Source: Microscilla marina ATCC 23134 (GTDB lineage: Bacteria; Bacteroidota; Bacteroidia; Cytophagales; Microscillaceae). Taken from it: 62,885 nucleotides of DNA. Location: positions 1 through 62,885 of the forward strand of contig NZ_AAWS01000053.1 in the NCBI RefSeq assembly GCF_000169175.1, given 5' to 3'. Below, one piece after another: positions 8,208-17,710 of this stretch (positions are counted from its first letter, which is position 1; each line of letters starts with the position of its first letter). A program made the position numbers and the translations under genes. A model generated the notes under the pieces. That model was not told the DNA's origin, ran no database searches, and saw only the letters and a program-made list of their open reading frames with translations.

Positions 8208-8291
8208 TTGGGTTCTTTTCTAATAGTACTTAGTCAATACTTACTTTTAACTACCGATTTCATAAGTACCCTGTTTATCAGCACTTTAATT

Positions 8292-9671
8292 TTATATTTT
8301 TTCTAGTTTCAAGCCCATTTTTCGGGCTTGTCTTTCTAAGGCTTTGAGTTTTCGTTTTCTGTTTTGCTCTTGATATTCCTCTGCTGTTTTTCCCCGATAT
8401 GGTGTTTTGTATTTCATCATATTGTAAAAAATAGTAGCTAGTTTTCGGGCAACTGCCTGAACAGCAATCCCTGAACCTTTTCTAAGACTTAGGTTCCGAT
8501 ATAAGGCTCCCAAGTGACATTTGCTATTATTGAGCCCCCAAGCAGCTAATTTAAATGCTTGATGTATCCGACTGTTATTCATATTTTTAAAATGCCCCAA
8601 GAGTTTATCTCCTGATATTTTTCTTCTGGGTGCAAGCCCTGCCCAACTCGTGAAATGTTTAGCATTTTTCCAATGACTCATATCAATTCCTGTTTCTGCT
8701 AAAATGTTGATAATCGTATTTTCTGAAAAACCATCTACTTCTGTTAAATCGACCCCAGTAATATCTTTGAGATAAGAAGCAGAATCAAATGAATATTCAT
8801 TCTTCCTCTTTGTTTTTTTTTTTACTCGGCTTTGCCAATCTTCCTTTGCCACAATTTCTCCTGTATCCCATTTATGGAGTATTTGCTCTATTTCTGTCTC
8901 ACATTCATTGATTTGTTTCAGGACAAAATCATAGGCACTAAGCGCTTGTTGGAGAGAAAATAAGTGCGCTTTACGAAAGTTCCCTTCAAGTGATAAAGTA
9001 AACTCTTCTTTGGTGGCTTTGAGTGTTTTATTATGAAGTTTTGCCAGTTCTACACTGGAGTGCTCTCCTGCTGCAATAGCACGAATAACCTTCATTCCTA
9101 GTTTACCTTCAATATCTGAAATCACATTCTGTATTTTGACATTCATCAGCTGCAAGGCTTTACCTACATGTTGCATGTGTTGCACTTTTTGCTTGGTCAA
9201 TTGTTGCCGCTGGCGTACATAGGTGCGAAACTCTCTGACATCCTGTGTAGGAATAAAAGAAGCAGGCAATAATCCATAACTATGTAATGTATGTATCCAA
9301 CTACAATCAGAAACATCACTTTTGCGTCCACTTACATTTTTAGGATAACGAGCGTTTACTAAGACCACATCAAAACCTCTGTCCTCAAGAATTTCATATA
9401 AACTTTGCCAATATATACCTGTGGCTTCCATTGCCACACTTTCTATCCCCAGTTCACTAAACCAATCTGCCATGCGATGCAAGTCTGCGGTAAAAGCACC
9501 AAAGTTTCTGATGTTATCTTTTGTCAGGTGTGGTGAAACAGCTGTATAATGTATATTGTTTGCAATATCTACCCCGGCCACTTTTAACCTAACCTTGGTT
9601 AGCTCATCAGACAAATTCACCTTTTTAGAGGCTTTGCTACTTTTTATTTTAGTCTCCGATTTTTTCATCAC
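8292..9671 (-). CDS. IS110-family DEDD transposase/recombinase
   Basis: 459 residues. The N-terminal RuvC-like DEDD domain shows VAGVDIANNIHY (first Asp), VAMEATGIYW (Glu) and NARYPKNVSGRKSDVSD (Asp pair). The C-terminal Transposase_20 domain shows LKDITGVDLTEVDGFS and FTSWAGLAPRRKISGDKLLG, which holds the candidate catalytic Ser. IS110 enzymes act with a bridge RNA encoded in the element to choose donor and target. The frame is intact and the length normal, so the element may be active. Internal linker residues are Lys-rich. Confidence 0.95.
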   Translation of the reverse strand: MMKKSETKIKSSKASKKVNLSDELTKVRLKVAGVDIANNIHYTAVSPHLTKDNIRNFGAFTADLHRMADWFSELGIESVAMEATGIYWQSLYEILEDRGFDVVLVNARYPKNVSGRKSDVSDCSWIHTLHSYGLLPASFIPTQDVREFRTYVRQRQQLTKQKVQHMQHVGKALQLMNVKIQNVISDIEGKLGMKVIRAIAAGEHSSVELAKLHNKTLKATKEEFTLSLEGNFRKAHLFSLQQALSAYDFVLKQINECETEIEQILHKWDTGEIVAKEDWQSRVKKKTKRKNEYSFDSASYLKDITGVDLTEVDGFSENTIINILAETGIDMSHWKNAKHFTSWAGLAPRRKISGDKLLGHFKNMNNSRIHQAFKLAAWGLNNSKCHLGALYRNLSLRKGSGIAVQAVARKLATIFYNMMKYKTPYRGKTAEEYQEQNRKRKLKALERQARKMGLKLEKI

Positions 9672-9699
9672 AGATTAATGCACTAAATTGAACCTTTAT

Positions 9700-9890
9700 T
9701 GAGTAAAAAGAGGGTTTGACAATAGGTTATATACATGTAATATTCTTTTAAGCGGGGTAAAGTCTCTGTCAAGACTTTCCACCATTAGGGGAATCATTGA
9801 ACCTATTTGCACCAAGCTTTTAAGCGAGCTTTAAAGCATCACTGCACTAACGGTGTCTGACAAACCCTCTTCTTTACAAATATCTATACT
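9700..9890 (-). ncRNA. Candidate IS110 bridge RNA
   Basis: Read on the minus strand, the leader upstream of the transposase folds into nested pairings: AAGAGGGTTTG with CAAACCCTCTT (outer stem, arms near 9862-9872 and 9709-9719), AATAGGTT with AACCTATT, and an inner AAAGTCT-TGACAG-AGACTTT hairpin. GCTTTAAAGC is a further self-pairing block. The enclosed length of about 170 nt matches known bridge RNAs. The words AGGTTCAAT and TTAGTGCA each occur twice in the leader. The guide loops are not identified. Confidence 0.55.
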
Positions 9891-9988
9891 ATTTGAAGTA
9901 ATCAAATAATACTGCAACTTAATAAGCTACTTGTCTTGGCTATACGAATCCTTAGGTAGTTGCCTGGGGAACAGGCAAACCTGTCGGG

Positions 9989-10112
9989 GCTTTTAACTAC
10001 GCTTTTCATAAATCACTGAAAATCAACGTGATATAAAAGTGTAGTTACTTGTGGAACAGGGTCTAGCTTGCGACTTGTCGCTTAAAGCTTGCCCCCTGTC
10101 GGGGCTTTTAAC
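9989..10112. repeat. Repeat family A, copy A2 (short form)
   Basis: Starts GCTTTTAACTACGCTTTTCA (m1), passes through GTTACTTGTGGAACAGGGTC, and ends with m4 GCGACTTGTCGC and m5 GCCCCCTGTCGGGGC, then TTTTAACT. It lacks modules m2 and m3. It shares its terminal GCTTTTAACT with the start of the next copy, so the two are in tandem. Confidence 0.8.
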
Positions 10113-10264
10113 TATGATTTTTGTAAGTCACTGAAGGTCAATGTGATATGAAAGTACAGTTTGCTGTGATGAGCTCAACACAGTTAAACAGGGTGTAACT
10201 TGCGACTTGTCGCTTGAAGCACCGATATTCATCGGCATCTAAGGACTTGCCCCCTGTGGGGGCT
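10103..10264. repeat. Repeat family A, copy A3 (modules reordered)
   Basis: m1 (CTTTTAACTATGATTTTTGT) is followed by m2 CTGTGATGAGCTCAACACAG, then m4 GCGACTTGTCGC, then m3 ACCGATATTCATCGGC, then m5 GCCCCCTGTGGGGGC. The order m4-m3 is the reverse of copies A1 and A4. It ends just before the stop codon of the OmpA-family gene. Confidence 0.8.
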
Positions 10265-10269
10265 AAGTA

Positions 10270-11154
10270 CTAATCTTTGATAGGAGAAGGATTGGTGAGT
10301 ATTCGTTTTGGGGTATTCTTTTGAATAATGGGTAATTGAGCACCTGTCTCCAGAATGGTATAACTCGACACTGTACATACCCGGCGGCGGTGGTCGTTTT
10401 GTTGAGGGTTACGTAGTTTAGGGGGCAGTTGTTCTCCTTTGCCTTCTGCGTTTATGTCAAGCATTACTTCCTTGTCAGCGTTGGCAAACTTTTGATTTAA
10501 AACTATTGACAGGTATTGTTTGATGGCTGTGGCGCGATTGAGCGATAGCAAACGGTTTTTTTCTTTACGTTGTTGGTCACTTTCCCCTTTTACAAATCCT
10601 TGTTCGTCGGCATAACCCGTAATATTGAGTTTTACTTGCATTTGTGCACGATAAACAGTCAATACTTTGTGCTTAAAATACTGGGCAAACTGGTTAAGCG
10701 ATACCACCCCAGCTGCCCTGAGTTGGGCACTGCCTACCTCAAACAACACATCAGACTTTAGTACATGTTCGGTACCATTGAGAATATGTTGGTTGGTTTT
10801 GTTAAGTAGCTGATGGGTGCTGTGTAGTGCACGTTTTATTTTCCTTATTTCATAGAGGGGCATTGCCTGGTTACTGGCAATCTGACACCGCAACTTGTGA
10901 TGGATTTTGCTCAGTTTTTTACTTACGTTATCCAATACTGGGTAAAAGTTTTTGGCTACACTATGTGGGTTGAGTTTAATCCTGCGGTCTACCAGTAGTT
11001 TGAGCTGAGCAGTTTTAGATAAATGTTGTTTGGTTTTCCAGACATACTTATCCAGTGTTTTTTGTTGGTAGCGGGCAAAGTAGGCAGAACGGCAGCTTAC
11101 CATAAGTAAAGCAACTATACAAAAATGGGCAACAACACTTATTTTTTTAGGCAT
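10270..11154 (-). CDS. OmpA-family lipoprotein
   Basis: 294 residues. The signal peptide ends in the lipobox LLMVSC. The middle (about 35-130) is helical and basic. The C-terminal OmpA-like peptidoglycan-binding domain covers about 133-262: VLFEVGSAQLRAAGVVSLNQ, then LNITGYADEQG, then LSLNRATAIKQYL and a closing NDHRRRVCTVSSY. It is predicted to sit in the outer membrane and hold peptidoglycan. It is preceded by its own intergenic region and abuts repeat A3 at its 3' end. Confidence 0.85.
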   Translation of the reverse strand: MPKKISVVAHFCIVALLMVSCRSAYFARYQQKTLDKYVWKTKQHLSKTAQLKLLVDRRIKLNPHSVAKNFYPVLDNVSKKLSKIHHKLRCQIASNQAMPLYEIRKIKRALHSTHQLLNKTNQHILNGTEHVLKSDVLFEVGSAQLRAAGVVSLNQFAQYFKHKVLTVYRAQMQVKLNITGYADEQGFVKGESDQQRKEKNRLLSLNRATAIKQYLSIVLNQKFANADKEVMLDINAEGKGEQLPPKLRNPQQNDHRRRVCTVSSYTILETGAQLPIIQKNTPKRILTNPSPIKD

Positions 11155-11339
11155 GATGTTTCTATCAGGGTCATTGATGTAACTCAGAAGCTAAATATAG
11201 TCATTTTTCATACATAGTTAAAAAAGGCGGATGGGTTTCTGCGACGAAACCCAGTAAAGGCTATTACTCTTAACAGCTAAAACTTGTTGTGTAAACAGTG
11301 CTGATTTTTTTCCTGTAAAACCTGAAAACTTGCCTGTTG

Positions 11340-12482
11340 TCAAAGACCCAACAACTTTGTACTTTTAGGCAGTCGCCTGAGGCGAATACTCTCCCAGTCG
11401 ATAAAAAATAAATAGACCAACATCCAAGGGGAGTAATACCACCCAATACCAAATAATAAAAAGGTGCCTAAGTGAAAGAGGGTGCCAGTCAACAAAAACG
11501 TTAATTTAAGCCTGGGATACAAAATAATTGTGATAAACCCCAACTGAAACAACATGGCTGTTAATGGCAACACAGTACACCAAAAATCACTGGTAGCAAT
11601 CCAAGCACCAAGTGTGGTAGGGTGGAGGTACAAATAACTGCGAAAACTATGGGGAGATGCCCAGCCAATACCACCAATGAGGAGTTTTTCTAGCCCTGCC
11701 TGAAAGTAGGTAAAAGCAATGCTGAACTGCATCAAACGCCAAGGCCAGGCCGCTACTTGTTTTTGGGACTTTAACTGTCCTTTTTGGTAGTGCCAGGCAA
11801 GTATAGGTACAAGCAAAGCCACTTGGGTAAGTGTAGCATACGTATGGTCTGTTTTGTGAAAACAATACATGTACCCTTGTAGTAAAACAAACAAAGTCAC
11901 GCTTACAATGCTTGCCCAAACTACCCTAAATTTACACAAAAGTGCAAAGTTGGCAAACAAAAAAACACTATATAACACAAGCAACCAAAAAGGAGACGGG
12001 AAGGGTAAATGGAGCAAACGATAGGGGAAGATAGGGGTATAGAAAACAGTGGCATTGCCAAGTTTATTCAAGTAAATGTACCAGTCCCAGGTAAACAAAA
12101 ACAGGATACCCGTAAAAACCTGCAGTTGTCTTTGTACATTGTAAACCGTGGTGGGGCGGTTCCAGTAGTGCTGAATTTTTTGGCGCAAGCCAACCTTGTA
12201 TTGATATAGGTATATAAAGCTTAAACTCCCCAGGCTTATGAGGGCAAACCGCCCCACTACCTGATCGGCTTTGTCAAGGAAAAACTCTAGAGGAAAACGC
12301 TGCTTCTCTACTCCAAACCTAGGATAAATACGCTGTACTAGCGTTTGGAACCATTCAGGGGCTTGTTGTTGGTAGGCAAGGGTTACCCAATGACGCCACT
12401 CTAGCCAGTAAGCAAGCAATAAAGTGCTCAATAGTAGGGCAATACCCCAGTATATGTACAAGGGTGTTTTTTTATGGTGCAT
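11340..12482 (-). CDS. HTTM-like (vitamin-K-dependent gamma-carboxylase-related) membrane protein
   Basis: A 380-residue polytopic protein with roughly eight hydrophobic segments. The segment FQAGLEKLLIGGIGWASPHS is typical of the HTTM domain, as is the following Trp/Tyr-rich TM pair ending YSPWMLVYLFFIDW. HTTM proteins resemble vitamin-K-dependent gamma-glutamyl carboxylase, but the bacterial role is mostly unknown. Its start overlaps the end of the upstream small gene (12472-12897) by 11 bp, so the two are translationally coupled and probably work together. Confidence 0.65.
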   Translation of the reverse strand: MHHKKTPLYIYWGIALLLSTLLLAYWLEWRHWVTLAYQQQAPEWFQTLVQRIYPRFGVEKQRFPLEFFLDKADQVVGRFALISLGSLSFIYLYQYKVGLRQKIQHYWNRPTTVYNVQRQLQVFTGILFLFTWDWYIYLNKLGNATVFYTPIFPYRLLHLPFPSPFWLLVLYSVFLFANFALLCKFRVVWASIVSVTLFVLLQGYMYCFHKTDHTYATLTQVALLVPILAWHYQKGQLKSQKQVAAWPWRLMQFSIAFTYFQAGLEKLLIGGIGWASPHSFRSYLYLHPTTLGAWIATSDFWCTVLPLTAMLFQLGFITIILYPRLKLTFLLTGTLFHLGTFLLFGIGWYYSPWMLVYLFFIDWESIRLRRLPKSTKLLGL

Positions 12483-12897
12483 CGGGTGTATAAGTTTCTA
12501 CCAGGCTGCTGTCTTTGCTTACCTGGTGTAGGTTGTTCAGTTTTTTGGTGACTACTATCTTGTATAATTGCCAGGTTTTGAACTCTAGCCTGGGGCTTTG
12601 CCTAAAATATATAGATGAAACTGCTTTCAGAAAAAAAACAGTCTGACTTTTGTAATAGTAGTTTCGAGCAATGTATAGAAACTGGTTTTCATCGAAACCA
12701 ATGCTTTGTGGAGAAAAATAATGAGTTTTGCCTTGGACATCTTTGCAGTATACCCTGAATTGCTCGGTTTGCACCTGACTTTTTACTGGTTCGGCAAACA
12801 TTCCAAAACGCCAAAAAGGATATAAGTTGCTGAGCATTATAAAAGGTATGCACATACAAAAAAACATTGTCCAGATGGTAGTATTTTTAAAATTCAT
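12472..12897 (-). CDS. Small exported or anchored protein coupled to HTTM protein
   Basis: 141 residues with one N-terminal hydrophobic segment (TIWTMFFCMCIPFIMLS) and a periplasmic-looking domain starting LYPFWRFGMFAEPV. Proteins with a YPFWRFGMFAEP-type start beside HTTM genes are a recurrent pairing in Bacteroidota as I recall it, but no named function exists. The start lies 60 bp from the divergent TPR kinase-like gene, so the two promoters share this gap. Confidence 0.65.
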   Translation of the reverse strand: MNFKNTTIWTMFFCMCIPFIMLSNLYPFWRFGMFAEPVKSQVQTEQFRVYCKDVQGKTHYFSPQSIGFDENQFLYIARNYYYKSQTVFFLKAVSSIYFRQSPRLEFKTWQLYKIVVTKKLNNLHQVSKDSSLVETYTPDAP

Positions 12898-12957
12898 TAT
12901 TTACTTTGAAGCTAGATTGCGTTGCCAATACAAAATTAGAAAATAATAACAGGGATT

Positions 12958-15486
12958 ATGCGTTCAGGATGGATATGTTTTTTGTGTTTTTGGGCAAATC
13001 TGGGAGTTTTGTTATGTAGTACTACTACCAACAGCTTTGCCCAGCAAAACCGATCTTATAGAATTGTTGCTAACCAAAATGCTTTGCCCACAATAACGGC
13101 TGATACAATGAAGGTTAAAGTATTGAATCAATTGTCGGAAGACATTCAGTATACCAACGGAGTAAAAGCGTTGAATTATGCCCGTGAAGCTTTGGTGCTT
13201 GCCCAAAAAATGAAAGATACTTTGGCTATAGCCTGTAGTCAAAAAAATATGGGCAATGCATATTATCGACTTAAAAACTTTAATCGCGCGCCTGTATTTT
13301 TGCAGCAGGCATTGAGCAACTACACAAAACTAAACAACAAAGCAGGAGAAGCCGACGCGCTCAATGGTTTGGCAAGTGTGGCCATAGAAGATACCCCTGA
13401 CAAAGCCCCTGACTACCTCAAAAAAGCCCTACAGACTGCCCAAGATGCCAATTATAGCCGAGGCATTATGACTGCCCATCAAAACGAAGGAGATTATTAT
13501 GTCAGCCAGGGAGATGACAAAGCCTTGCAACAGTACCAAAAAGCAGTAGACACTCCGTTGGACTCCACTGGAGGGCTTCAGCAAAAAGCTGATATTTACC
13601 GTACAATGGGTGACTATCAAAAAAAGAAACAGAAGTATGACGAGGCACTGGAGTACTATGAGCAAGAGCTAAAAACCAGAGACAAAGCCGGAGACAAGGT
13701 AGCACTGACCGAAACATTACAAAATATAGGGGGTGTATATCAACAAAACAAAAAAGATGACGAGAAGGCGCTTGAGTACTTTTTTCAGGCTTTTGTGGTT
13801 GCCAAAGATTACAACGATCAATTTGATGGACAGCGCATGGCAGGAGCCCTTGAAGGGATTGTAGACAGTTATGGCACATTAGCCGAAACCAAACAAGACC
13901 AAGGTAAACTAAAAGAAGCCCGCGAATACCGTAAACTGTACAAGGCATACAAGGCAAGACTGGAAGCTGTAAGAAACAATCCTAAAAATACTAAAATAAA
14001 AACGGTATATGTACCCAAATACATCACCAAAAGCGCTGGCAACAATAATAATAACAATCCCATGCCTGAAAGCCAGCGGGTACGTTTGCTGGAAATAGAG
14101 AAGCGTCGTTTGTTGGTAGACAACCTGGTAAAAAGCAAGCGCATTGGCATACTCGAAGCGGCTAAAAAACGGGCAGAGTTGATCAATCAAGAGGATTCTA
14201 TTCGTTTATTGCGCAAAGACAAAATTATTAGCTTGCTTAAAAAAGATACTACTGACAAGGCAGAAACGATTACTACCCTTAGTCAGGAAAAAGAGGAAAT
14301 AGAAGCAGAGAAAAACCGTCGCCTGTGGTGGTTGATTGGCTTGGCAATCGTTGCTTTGTTGTTAGTATTGTTCTTGTTGTTGCGTAAGCGCCAGATCAAG
14401 AAAAAAGCAGCCAAAGAAATAGAGTTGCATAAAAATAAATCGGTGAATCAGATCAACTCACAACGGAGAGAAATTAATGAGCAAAAATCTGCTTTGCTCA
14501 GACAAACCGAAGAATTGAACACCGCCAAAATACAACTAGAGGAAGTAAGCAAAGAAAAAGAAGGCTTAAACAAAATATTAAAAGAAGACATTGCCCCACC
14601 TACCCGCACGGTGGTTGATTTGCTCAAACCTAACGCAAGCGAAAATCTAAACCGGGCAATGGTGTATCAGTCGGGAGTACAGATCATGAACTTGCTCGAC
14701 AACGTAGACCAGGTGCAGGTAGTCGATGATGCCACTATTATTTTACATAAAGAAAATCATTCTATTTACAAAGTGTCGCGCAGTGCGCTCGACAAAGTTT
14801 CAGACCTGGTAACGGCTAAAGGCATTGAGGTAGACAACCAGATTAAACCTTTCTTTTATGCCGCCTTTGACTATGAAATTGTAGAGCGTATATTTTTAAA
14901 CTTTTTTGCCAATGCCCTCAAATACACTCCAGAGGGAGGTAAGGTGTCGTTGAACGCTCAACCTGTAACCCGCGAAGATAAAGATGTGCTGGAGGTGACC
15001 TTTCGTGACAATGGGGTGGCAGTGCCCGAAGACAAATTACATCGGGTATTTGATAATTTTCCACCCGAAGTGGCACGCCCTGCCGGGTCGTCCTGGGCTT
15101 TTAACAAAAAAATGATTGAAGCTCACGGTGGCAAGGTAGAAGTGTTGCCAGCTGATGAAGGTTTGCATGTCACGTTTACTTTGTTAGACGCCAAGTCGCT
15201 CGAAGATGTAGATTACAGCGATTTGCTGGGAGTAAAAGACAGTTCACCTGAAATAGTAGAGGTAGACATTGATTCGCTGGAATTTACCAAAGAAGAAAAG
15301 GAAATCATGCAGCCTTTTATGGAAGAATTTGCCCAGTTAGAATATTACGAAACAAGTGCTCTTAAGGCAGTATTGAATAGAATTGACCCTCAAGGAAATA
15401 GCAATTTGACCAAGTGGAAGAAGGCTTTGGAGCAGGCGATATTGTATTTAGATGAAGAAAGTTACACAAAGTTGACCCAACTATAG
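12958..15486 (+). CDS. TPR-repeat membrane sensor with degenerate histidine-kinase domain
   Basis: 842 residues: signal peptide, TPR repeats (about 58-300), an Asn-rich linker, helical region, one TM segment (about 455-476, LWWLIGLAIVALLLVLFLLL), coiled coil, then a GHKL-like ATPase domain. The N-box is recognisable (FLNFFANALKYTPEGG, about 647-662) and the G1 box is partial (FRDNG). The phosphorylatable His is absent where HxxRxPL should be (LKEDIAPPTRTVV), and the G2 box reads GSSWAFN instead of GxGLGL. It is predicted to be a non-phosphorylating pseudo-kinase. Its stop is 8 bp before the ATG of the next gene, so they form an operon and probably signal together. Confidence 0.8.
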   Translation: MRSGWICFLCFWANLGVLLCSTTTNSFAQQNRSYRIVANQNALPTITADTMKVKVLNQLSEDIQYTNGVKALNYAREALVLAQKMKDTLAIACSQKNMGNAYYRLKNFNRAPVFLQQALSNYTKLNNKAGEADALNGLASVAIEDTPDKAPDYLKKALQTAQDANYSRGIMTAHQNEGDYYVSQGDDKALQQYQKAVDTPLDSTGGLQQKADIYRTMGDYQKKKQKYDEALEYYEQELKTRDKAGDKVALTETLQNIGGVYQQNKKDDEKALEYFFQAFVVAKDYNDQFDGQRMAGALEGIVDSYGTLAETKQDQGKLKEAREYRKLYKAYKARLEAVRNNPKNTKIKTVYVPKYITKSAGNNNNNNPMPESQRVRLLEIEKRRLLVDNLVKSKRIGILEAAKKRAELINQEDSIRLLRKDKIISLLKKDTTDKAETITTLSQEKEEIEAEKNRRLWWLIGLAIVALLLVLFLLLRKRQIKKKAAKEIELHKNKSVNQINSQRREINEQKSALLRQTEELNTAKIQLEEVSKEKEGLNKILKEDIAPPTRTVVDLLKPNASENLNRAMVYQSGVQIMNLLDNVDQVQVVDDATIILHKENHSIYKVSRSALDKVSDLVTAKGIEVDNQIKPFFYAAFDYEIVERIFLNFFANALKYTPEGGKVSLNAQPVTREDKDVLEVTFRDNGVAVPEDKLHRVFDNFPPEVARPAGSSWAFNKKMIEAHGGKVEVLPADEGLHVTFTLLDAKSLEDVDYSDLLGVKDSSPEIVEVDIDSLEFTKEEKEIMQPFMEEFAQLEYYETSALKAVLNRIDPQGNSNLTKWKKALEQAILYLDEESYTKLTQL

Positions 15487-15493
15487 CGTGCCC

Positions 15494-17710
15494 ATGGAAA
15501 AATACAATGTGCTGGTTGTAAATCAGGATTTTAAAAGTTTGCATACCATTTTTGACTATTTAGAAGATGAAGGTAAATACAATGTAATGAACGCCACCAA
15601 TGCTCAAATGGTGCAGCGAATTATCCGTAAAAAATCTCTAGATGTAGTGTTGTTAGACTGGGAAACGTCTATAGCGTCAGAACTGGAGGTATACCATTAT
15701 TTACAACAACAAGCGTCTACCCGTGAGGTACCCATTGTGATCTCAAGCCACCCTGCCCGTACCCAAACAATCAATGAAATAATTACTACTCATATATCGG
15801 CGTTTGTACCTAAACCCATCGAGCGTACCTTGTTGATTCAATGTATTATACAGGCTATAGCTGGACACAAACAGGCTAAAGAGCAAAAGTTAGCTGAAGA
15901 AGACGCCCTGGAAACAGCCCGCCAAAAAATGCTGGAAGAGGAAGCACGCATTGCTCAGGAGAAGCAAAAGGTGGAAAGTAAGAAAAATGCTGTGCTGGAA
16001 GAACAAAAGCGCCTAAAGGAGGAGCTTGAGCAGGAAAAAACGCGTTTGTCAGAAACCAAAGCTCAGCTGGAAACCCAAAAAAAGCAAATACATCAAAACC
16101 AAAATTCTATAGAGGCCACTAAGGGCAAAATTGAAGAAACTCAGGAGAGTCTGCAGCAAAAGGCCGGAGAGTTACAAAAAGCACAAGAGGAATTGTTGCA
16201 AGATAAAGAAGTCCTGTTGAATGAAAAACAGATGTTTGCCAAATCTAAAGAAACGCTTTTTAAAGAGAGGGAGAGGGCATTAAAGGATACTCAACAGCAG
16301 CAACAACGACTGGACACCCAAAGTAAGGCGCTGGAAGAGGCAAGAGCTACCTTGCAGCAAGAAAAAAAACGCCTGAAGCAAGAAAAAGAAAGTGTACAAG
16401 CCGAACAGCAACGTTTGAAACAACAACAACAAGCCCTAAAGGTGGCAAAAGACAAAGTAGCACAAGAAGAAGCGTTGCTCAAAACTGCTTCGCAAGAATT
16501 GCAACAAGTACCAACAAAGGCTTTGACCACCAGGAATGAAGAGAATACCCAGATGGCTAAAGATGTTGTTGCGCCAGCGAATACTCCGATAGTGCACAGG
16601 TCAATCAATGAAAAACAGGAAACGAAAGTAGTAGATAAACACTCAGAAGAAACATTGAATAGTACAACTGACCTTACCCCCAATGCTTTGCAAATGGAGC
16701 GAGACCAGTTAGAGCAGGCAAGGCAGCAGTTGTTGAAGGCAAAAGAACGTTTTGAGCAGGAAAGAGAAGACTTTTTAAACAACCGTGACCAGTTGTTGAT
16801 GGAAAATACCAAAGCCCGTGAAAAAGGCAACGACTTGGCGCACTTGCAAAAATCGGTATTGGCGACAAAAGCCCAACTAAGTAAACTAGAAGAAGAGCTT
16901 ACCCACAAGCAAGCCCACCTTAAGCTGATAGAAATGGAAGAAAAGGCGGCAAAACGTACCAATTCGGCTATTCCGGAAAAAATACAGGAATCGTTGCAAG
17001 CAGTAATGACAGACGAGGCTCCTTTGAGCATACAAGGGGAGAGTTTTTCGAAGCTACTGGAAAAGGAAGCCGCTCGATTGCATACTTCATCGTTGATGCA
17101 GTACATCTTGCCCGAAGAAATTGCCCGTGACCTGGAAGAAGCAGATTATGTGCATGTAAATTATCACCCAAGTGTGAGTATTTTGTATCTGGGCTTTGAA
17201 GATTTGATGAACACAGTGCTCAAAACTGACCGTAGTCGCCTGATCAATGAGCTTGAAGTATTTTTTAAAGCGATTAATGACCTGGTGCAGCAATATGGGT
17301 TGGAACGGGTGCGCACCAAAAATAATATGTATGCCTGTGCTCACCGAACCTTGGGTACTGGAGATCCAATGCCTTTGCTCAAGGCGAGCCTTGATATTCG
17401 CCAGATGGCACTCAATTATGAGGCTGATTCACAAGAGGTAAACAACTTGATCAAAAAAATGTATTTGGGTATCAATACCACCGATGTAGTAGCCGGAGAC
17501 ACCCATCACAAACGTTTTGCTTATGACATCTGGAGCGACATTATTCAGACAACCCACCACCTAAAAAAGAACTTGGACATTCCGATACATTTGCTTCAGA
17601 ACACCTACCGACTAGTGCACGATCAAGTAGACTGCGAGCACGTGGGCAAAATAAGAACTAACCGTCGGGGCGATTGGCAAGTATATGAATTAGTAGCAGT
17701 ACATGGGTAG
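15494..17710 (+). CDS. Receiver domain, long coiled coil and degenerate class III cyclase domain
   Basis: 738 residues from ATG 15494 (GTG at 15488 is possible). Receiver domain about 1-125 keeps the acceptor Asp55 (VVLLDWE) and the Lys in FVPKP; the acidic pair is reduced to NQD. A long Gln/Glu/Lys-rich coiled coil covers about 125-510. The C-terminus aligns with class III nucleotide cyclases (LPEEIARDLEEADYVHV, FFKAINDLVQQYGLERVRT, KRFAYDIWSD). Both metal Asp residues are lost: FTDF becomes LGFE and GDAYM becomes NNMYA. The N..R transition-state residues are replaced too. Predicted to be catalytically dead, perhaps a scaffold or ligand sensor. Confidence 0.8.
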   Translation: MEKYNVLVVNQDFKSLHTIFDYLEDEGKYNVMNATNAQMVQRIIRKKSLDVVLLDWETSIASELEVYHYLQQQASTREVPIVISSHPARTQTINEIITTHISAFVPKPIERTLLIQCIIQAIAGHKQAKEQKLAEEDALETARQKMLEEEARIAQEKQKVESKKNAVLEEQKRLKEELEQEKTRLSETKAQLETQKKQIHQNQNSIEATKGKIEETQESLQQKAGELQKAQEELLQDKEVLLNEKQMFAKSKETLFKERERALKDTQQQQQRLDTQSKALEEARATLQQEKKRLKQEKESVQAEQQRLKQQQQALKVAKDKVAQEEALLKTASQELQQVPTKALTTRNEENTQMAKDVVAPANTPIVHRSINEKQETKVVDKHSEETLNSTTDLTPNALQMERDQLEQARQQLLKAKERFEQEREDFLNNRDQLLMENTKAREKGNDLAHLQKSVLATKAQLSKLEEELTHKQAHLKLIEMEEKAAKRTNSAIPEKIQESLQAVMTDEAPLSIQGESFSKLLEKEAARLHTSSLMQYILPEEIARDLEEADYVHVNYHPSVSILYLGFEDLMNTVLKTDRSRLINELEVFFKAINDLVQQYGLERVRTKNNMYACAHRTLGTGDPMPLLKASLDIRQMALNYEADSQEVNNLIKKMYLGINTTDVVAGDTHHKRFAYDIWSDIIQTTHHLKKNLDIPIHLLQNTYRLVHDQVDCEHVGKIRTNRRGDWQVYELVAVHG

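Larger units (their letters stand above)
8281..9900 (-). mobile_element. IS110-family insertion sequence (ends inferred)
   Basis: The transposase gene takes up most of the element, with a short region after its stop and a structured leader of about 230 bp before its start, as in IS110-group elements. The ends are inferred: repeat-A-like sequence stops at about 8280 (CTTTTAACTACCGATTTCAT... to ATCA) and seems to resume at about 9901 (ATCAAATAAT...), giving an element of about 1.6 kb. No terminal inverted repeats are evident, which is normal for this group. Confidence 0.6.

Noticed and set aside
16291-17106. Long Ser/Cys-rich minus-strand ORF
   Set aside because: It is the antisense shadow of the coiled-coil region of the receiver/cyclase protein.
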